From contig JACKDF010000007.1 of NCBI GenBank assembly GCA_020633655.1, positions 310,001 to 374,000 of the forward strand: 64,000 bases of DNA, read 5' to 3'. The notes below the pieces were generated by a model. It was not told the DNA's origin. It did not search any database and saw nothing but the letters and a program-made list of their open reading frames with translations. Below are positions 61,221 to 64,000 of the stretch, piece after piece. Both the position numbers and the translations under genes were made by a program. The stretch comes from Deferribacteres bacterium (GTDB lineage Bacteria > Zhuqueibacterota > Zhuqueibacteria > Zhuqueibacterales > Geothermadaptataceae). Each line of letters begins with the position of its first letter. Positions within the stretch are counted from its first letter, which is position 1.

Positions 61221-62609
61221 TTATTTCAAGGTTTCATATACCTTGCCAAATTCTTTCACTTGCTGGCGGATTGTTTTAACATCGCCGGCTACGACGATAA
61301 TCATTTTATCGTCATCGATGTACTTTTGCGTCATATTTTTCACATCTTCAGGCGTCACAGCATGCACGCGGTCGACATATTCTTTCAAATAAGCTTCATC
61401 GAGATCATGCAAGTCCACATAATTGAGCTGTGAGATAATGCCACCGCGCGAAGAATTTCGTAAAACGAAAATACCGGCCATGTAATTCTCGATTCCCTTC
61501 AATTCATCATTTGCTGGCGGCTCTGCCTGCAAAAGGTTTATCTCTTTCATAATTTCCCGCAAAGACGCACCGGTGACATCGGTCGTCACATCTGCACTTT
61601 GTACCCAGTATGCATTGCGGAATCGCGAGGTTACCGAGCTGCGGGGTGAATAGGTATAACCTTTGTCCTCGCGAATATTGCTGGTAATCCGCGAAGCAAG
61701 GGAGCCACCGAGGAGCGAATTCGTCACTTGCAATTTAATATAATCCGGATCGCTGGGATCGATGACCGGCAAACCCATGCGGATGGTGGATTGCTTGGCA
61801 TCCACGCGGTCGATTAAATAAACTGCCCGTTCACTGCGCGGTTTGGCCGGCAGCATCTCTGCTTCTTTACCTTTCGGCCAACTGTTGAAGGCGTTTTTGA
61901 TCGCTTTCTTCACCTGGTCTGTATTAAATTTTCCGGAGACATAAAGATGCGAACGTGCTGCCGAGATATTTTCTGCATAAAATTGCTTAATTTCATCCAC
62001 TGTGTAACCGTTGACCATCTCCTCCGTCGGAAAAATACGACCATAGGGGTGATCGCCATAAAGGACTTCAGCAAATTTTTCGTTTGCGACAGCCTGTGGC
62101 TGGCTTTTCTGAATACTCAGATTCCGTACCATATCCCGCTTCAACCTAGCCAGCTCCGATTCGGGAAAAAGTGGATTGCGTACGATATCGCCGATCAGGG
62201 CGATTATATCCGGCGCAAATTCAGACAACACATCGCCATTGACGGTGCTTTGATCAAGGCCAGTGGAAATATCGACAGAGCCTCCCATGCTGGCGGCTTC
62301 CTGAGCGATTTGCTCGGCATTCCGGGAGGTCGTGCCTTCTTTGAGTAAATTGCCGGTTAAATCCGCCAACCAGACCTGGTTTTCACTTTCATTTACATTT
62401 CCTGCCTGAATCATAAGCCGGACCGTGACTTTGGGAATTTTCCCGTAGGGTATCAAGGTCACGTACATGCTGTTATCGAGTTGGTAGCTTTCGTTTGCCG
62501 GCACATTGAACGGTTTCGGCGTGCCGCCCTCGGGTGGCGTTTGCTGCGCGATTGTGAATGACACGGCGACTAAAATCAGAACACTTGCACTTATTATATT
62601 TCGCAACAT
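61221..62609 (-). CDS. M16-family peptidase homolog lacking the zinc motif
   Basis: 462 residues with a signal peptide (about 1-21, ending SFTIAQ). Both M16 halves are visible, but where HxxEH should stand the sequence reads 'VWLADLTGNLLKEGTTSRNA', so no catalytic site exists. The C-terminal substrate-handling Arg/Tyr region 'IREDKGYTYSPRSSVTSRFR' is kept. This is the usual division of labour in M16 heterodimers (compare mitochondrial MPP alpha/beta and bacterial M16B pairs). The catalytic partner lies 15 nt upstream in the same operon. Likely periplasmic. Confidence 0.92.
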   Translation of the reverse strand: MLRNIISASVLILVAVSFTIAQQTPPEGGTPKPFNVPANESYQLDNSMYVTLIPYGKIPKVTVRLMIQAGNVNESENQVWLADLTGNLLKEGTTSRNAEQIAQEAASMGGSVDISTGLDQSTVNGDVLSEFAPDIIALIGDIVRNPLFPESELARLKRDMVRNLSIQKSQPQAVANEKFAEVLYGDHPYGRIFPTEEMVNGYTVDEIKQFYAENISAARSHLYVSGKFNTDQVKKAIKNAFNSWPKGKEAEMLPAKPRSERAVYLIDRVDAKQSTIRMGLPVIDPSDPDYIKLQVTNSLLGGSLASRITSNIREDKGYTYSPRSSVTSRFRNAYWVQSADVTTDVTGASLREIMKEINLLQAEPPANDELKGIENYMAGIFVLRNSSRGGIISQLNYVDLHDLDEAYLKEYVDRVHAVTPEDVKNMTQKYIDDDKMIIVVAGDVKTIRQQVKEFGKVYETLK

Positions 62610-62624
62610 GGATTTCCTCCTTTC

Positions 62625-63998
62625 TTATGAAGCCGCACCGGGTTCAATGGTGAGTAATGTCCGGTTGGTTTTTCGCAGATATTCTTTGGCTGTCTTGAGA
62701 ATCAGCTCGGGTGTAACTTTTTTAAATTCCTCTTCGATGGAATTGACGCGGGATGGATCGTCGTCAAACAGGGCAAACGAACAGAGGAGATCGGCTGTTC
62801 CGAAACCAAAATACTCGCTTGCAGCATCATAAAAACTTGAGCGCCATTTCACCAGTGCACGATTCAATGTGGCTTGATCGATTTGATTTGTCTGCAATTC
62901 CGTTATCACTGAATCCATCGCAGCGAGGATATCCTCCTGATTGGTGGTGTTATCATAAAATAAAGAACCAATCCAGAGCATGGGGCCGTTGTAATTCATC
63001 ATATTCCCGAGCATATTTATGCCGCCATTGACATTCCCGGTGAAACCGTTCTTTTTCACCAGCGCCTGGTGCAACATACTGTCTTCACCTTGCAAAAGGA
63101 TCTGGTCCAATAAGCCCATAGCGTAATATTCGGGAGTATTGCGTTCCGGCATATGGTAACCAAAAGCCATTGCGGGGCGGTTCGCCAACGCATCCTTTTT
63201 AGTAAAGGTTTTTTCTTCTTCCTGTCGTGGCTCCGACAAATCCGGCACTGCCGGTAATTGTGTTGTGGGAATATCGCCAAAATATTTTTTCACCATTTCC
63301 AGCACTTCCAGCTTGTCAAAATCACCTACGATGGCAAGCGCGGCGTTGTTTGGAGCATAAAAGGTGTTAAAAAAATCGGTTACATCTTCTAAGGTTGCAG
63401 CGTCCAAATCCGCAAGATCTCCATAAAAATTATGGGCATTGTACCAATTGCTGTTGGCATACTGCGGCATGTCCAGCCAGGGAAATCCACCGTAGGGCCG
63501 GTTTAACACATTGACCTTGACTTCATTTTTTACCACGCCCTGTTGATTCGTCAGATTATCCTGTGTAATGGCTAATCCACGCATGCGGTCGCTTTCGGCC
63601 CATAATGCCGTTTCCAGTTTATGGGATGGCAACACTTCGAAGTAATTCGTAAAGTCGAAACTGGTTGAGCCGTTTAAAATACCGCCATTTTGCTGAACGA
63701 GTTTGATGAATTCCATTTTGCCCAGATTCTTCGAACCCTGAAACATCATGTGTTCAAAGAGATGGGCAAATCCAGTGCGATCTTTGGGTTCATTGCGGAA
63801 TCCGATATTGTAGTAGACAGCAACGGTCACAGTTGGAGCCGTATGGTCTTCCGAGAGGATAACTTTTAAACCATTGTCGAGTTTGTGATAATCGACATCG
63901 ACTTTAAAAGCGTTGTCTTCTGTTTTTGGTGAATTGCATGCGAAAAGCATGGCCAACAAACCGAGGCTGACAAAACCTTTGAGAGAACGGTGATGCAT
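62625..63998 (-). CDS. M16-family zinc metalloprotease (catalytic subunit), lipoprotein
   Basis: 457 residues. Signal peptide with lipobox-like MLFAC (Cys about 21). The inverted zinc motif HLFEH is at 79-83 ('RTGFAHLFEHMMFQGSKNLG') and the distal Glu is in 'NQQGVVKNEVKVNVLNRPYG' (about 159). The second half-domain continues to residue 457. With the non-catalytic partner it would form a peptide-degrading heterodimer at the periplasmic face of a membrane. The ATG is only two bases from the window edge, so an upstream start or operon partner cannot be excluded. Confidence 0.92.
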   Translation of the reverse strand: MHHRSLKGFVSLGLLAMLFACNSPKTEDNAFKVDVDYHKLDNGLKVILSEDHTAPTVTVAVYYNIGFRNEPKDRTGFAHLFEHMMFQGSKNLGKMEFIKLVQQNGGILNGSTSFDFTNYFEVLPSHKLETALWAESDRMRGLAITQDNLTNQQGVVKNEVKVNVLNRPYGGFPWLDMPQYANSNWYNAHNFYGDLADLDAATLEDVTDFFNTFYAPNNAALAIVGDFDKLEVLEMVKKYFGDIPTTQLPAVPDLSEPRQEEEKTFTKKDALANRPAMAFGYHMPERNTPEYYAMGLLDQILLQGEDSMLHQALVKKNGFTGNVNGGINMLGNMMNYNGPMLWIGSLFYDNTTNQEDILAAMDSVITELQTNQIDQATLNRALVKWRSSFYDAASEYFGFGTADLLCSFALFDDDPSRVNSIEEEFKKVTPELILKTAKEYLRKTNRTLLTIEPGAAS

Positions 63999-64000
63999 TC

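Overview
The window looks like chromosomal DNA from a diderm bacterium of the FCB group outside the classical Bacteroidota, possibly Calditrichota or a KSB1-type lineage. The reasons are a full-length SprA-family outer-membrane protein (24.7-31.0 kb), a secreted protein with a type IX secretion (T9SS) C-terminal sorting signal of the 'NYPNPFNPTT' kind (58.4-60.6 kb), LptF/LptG permeases, many lipoproteins, moderately low GC and frequent TTG/GTG starts. The lineage is an inference; no rRNA or tRNA gene was seen.

Layout. 0-0.6 kb: end of atpD and atpC. 0.9-7.9 kb: an envelope operon made of a giant secreted TPR protein, a small secreted protein, a TolQ/ExbB-type channel subunit, two ExbD-like subunits (one lacking the proton-path Asp) and a protein with a TonB/AgmX-like C-terminus. 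8-17.4 kb: aspS, a strong promoter driving a small coiled-coil lipoprotein and a LysM protein, then the conserved phoH - pgpH-like - ybeY - corC cluster and a GalT/HIT-like gene. 17.5-20.6 kb: sfsA, a CPXCG mini-protein, greA with a leader resembling a premature-termination element, mutY and clpS. 20.7-24.2 kb (minus strand): lptF, lptG and a methyltransferase. 24.7-34.4 kb: sprA, a possible microprotein, an M28 peptidase, prmA, ppx/gppA and sixA. 34.3-46 kb (all minus): mobA, a CPBP protein, a SpoU methyltransferase, ptsN-hisS, a YfhO/GT4/GT2 glycosylation cluster, a DUF4292-like lipoprotein and a TPR lipoprotein. 46.1-50.3 kb (minus): an ECF sigma factor, a zinc-finger anti-sigma with HEAT-like repeats, and two DUF4097 proteins built from 18-residue TSGG repeats, closed by a terminator.

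50.3-50.86 kb is an AT-rich gap between divergent genes. It carries two perfect DnaA boxes, one near-perfect box and one degenerate box in the same orientation, and is a good candidate replication origin. 50.86-55.9 kb: a DUF493 protein, a DUF819 permease, FxsA and a PreP-like M16C peptidase. 55.9-58.4 kb looks accessory: an AAA/DUF4143 ATPase directly behind a perfect 43-bp palindrome, an orphan lipoprotein, and two families of palindromic dispersed repeats. 58.4-64 kb: the LVIVD-repeat T9SS cargo protein and a catalytic/non-catalytic M16 peptidase pair.

The main themes are cell-envelope energy transduction, outer-membrane biogenesis, surface secretion and envelope-stress signalling, set among ordinary housekeeping genes. 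Observations I rate highest are the origin candidate, the asymmetric ExbD pair in the TPR/TolQ operon, the sprA/T9SS cargo pairing, the ECF-DUF4097 operon, the greA leader and the palindromes at 57.3-57.6 kb.
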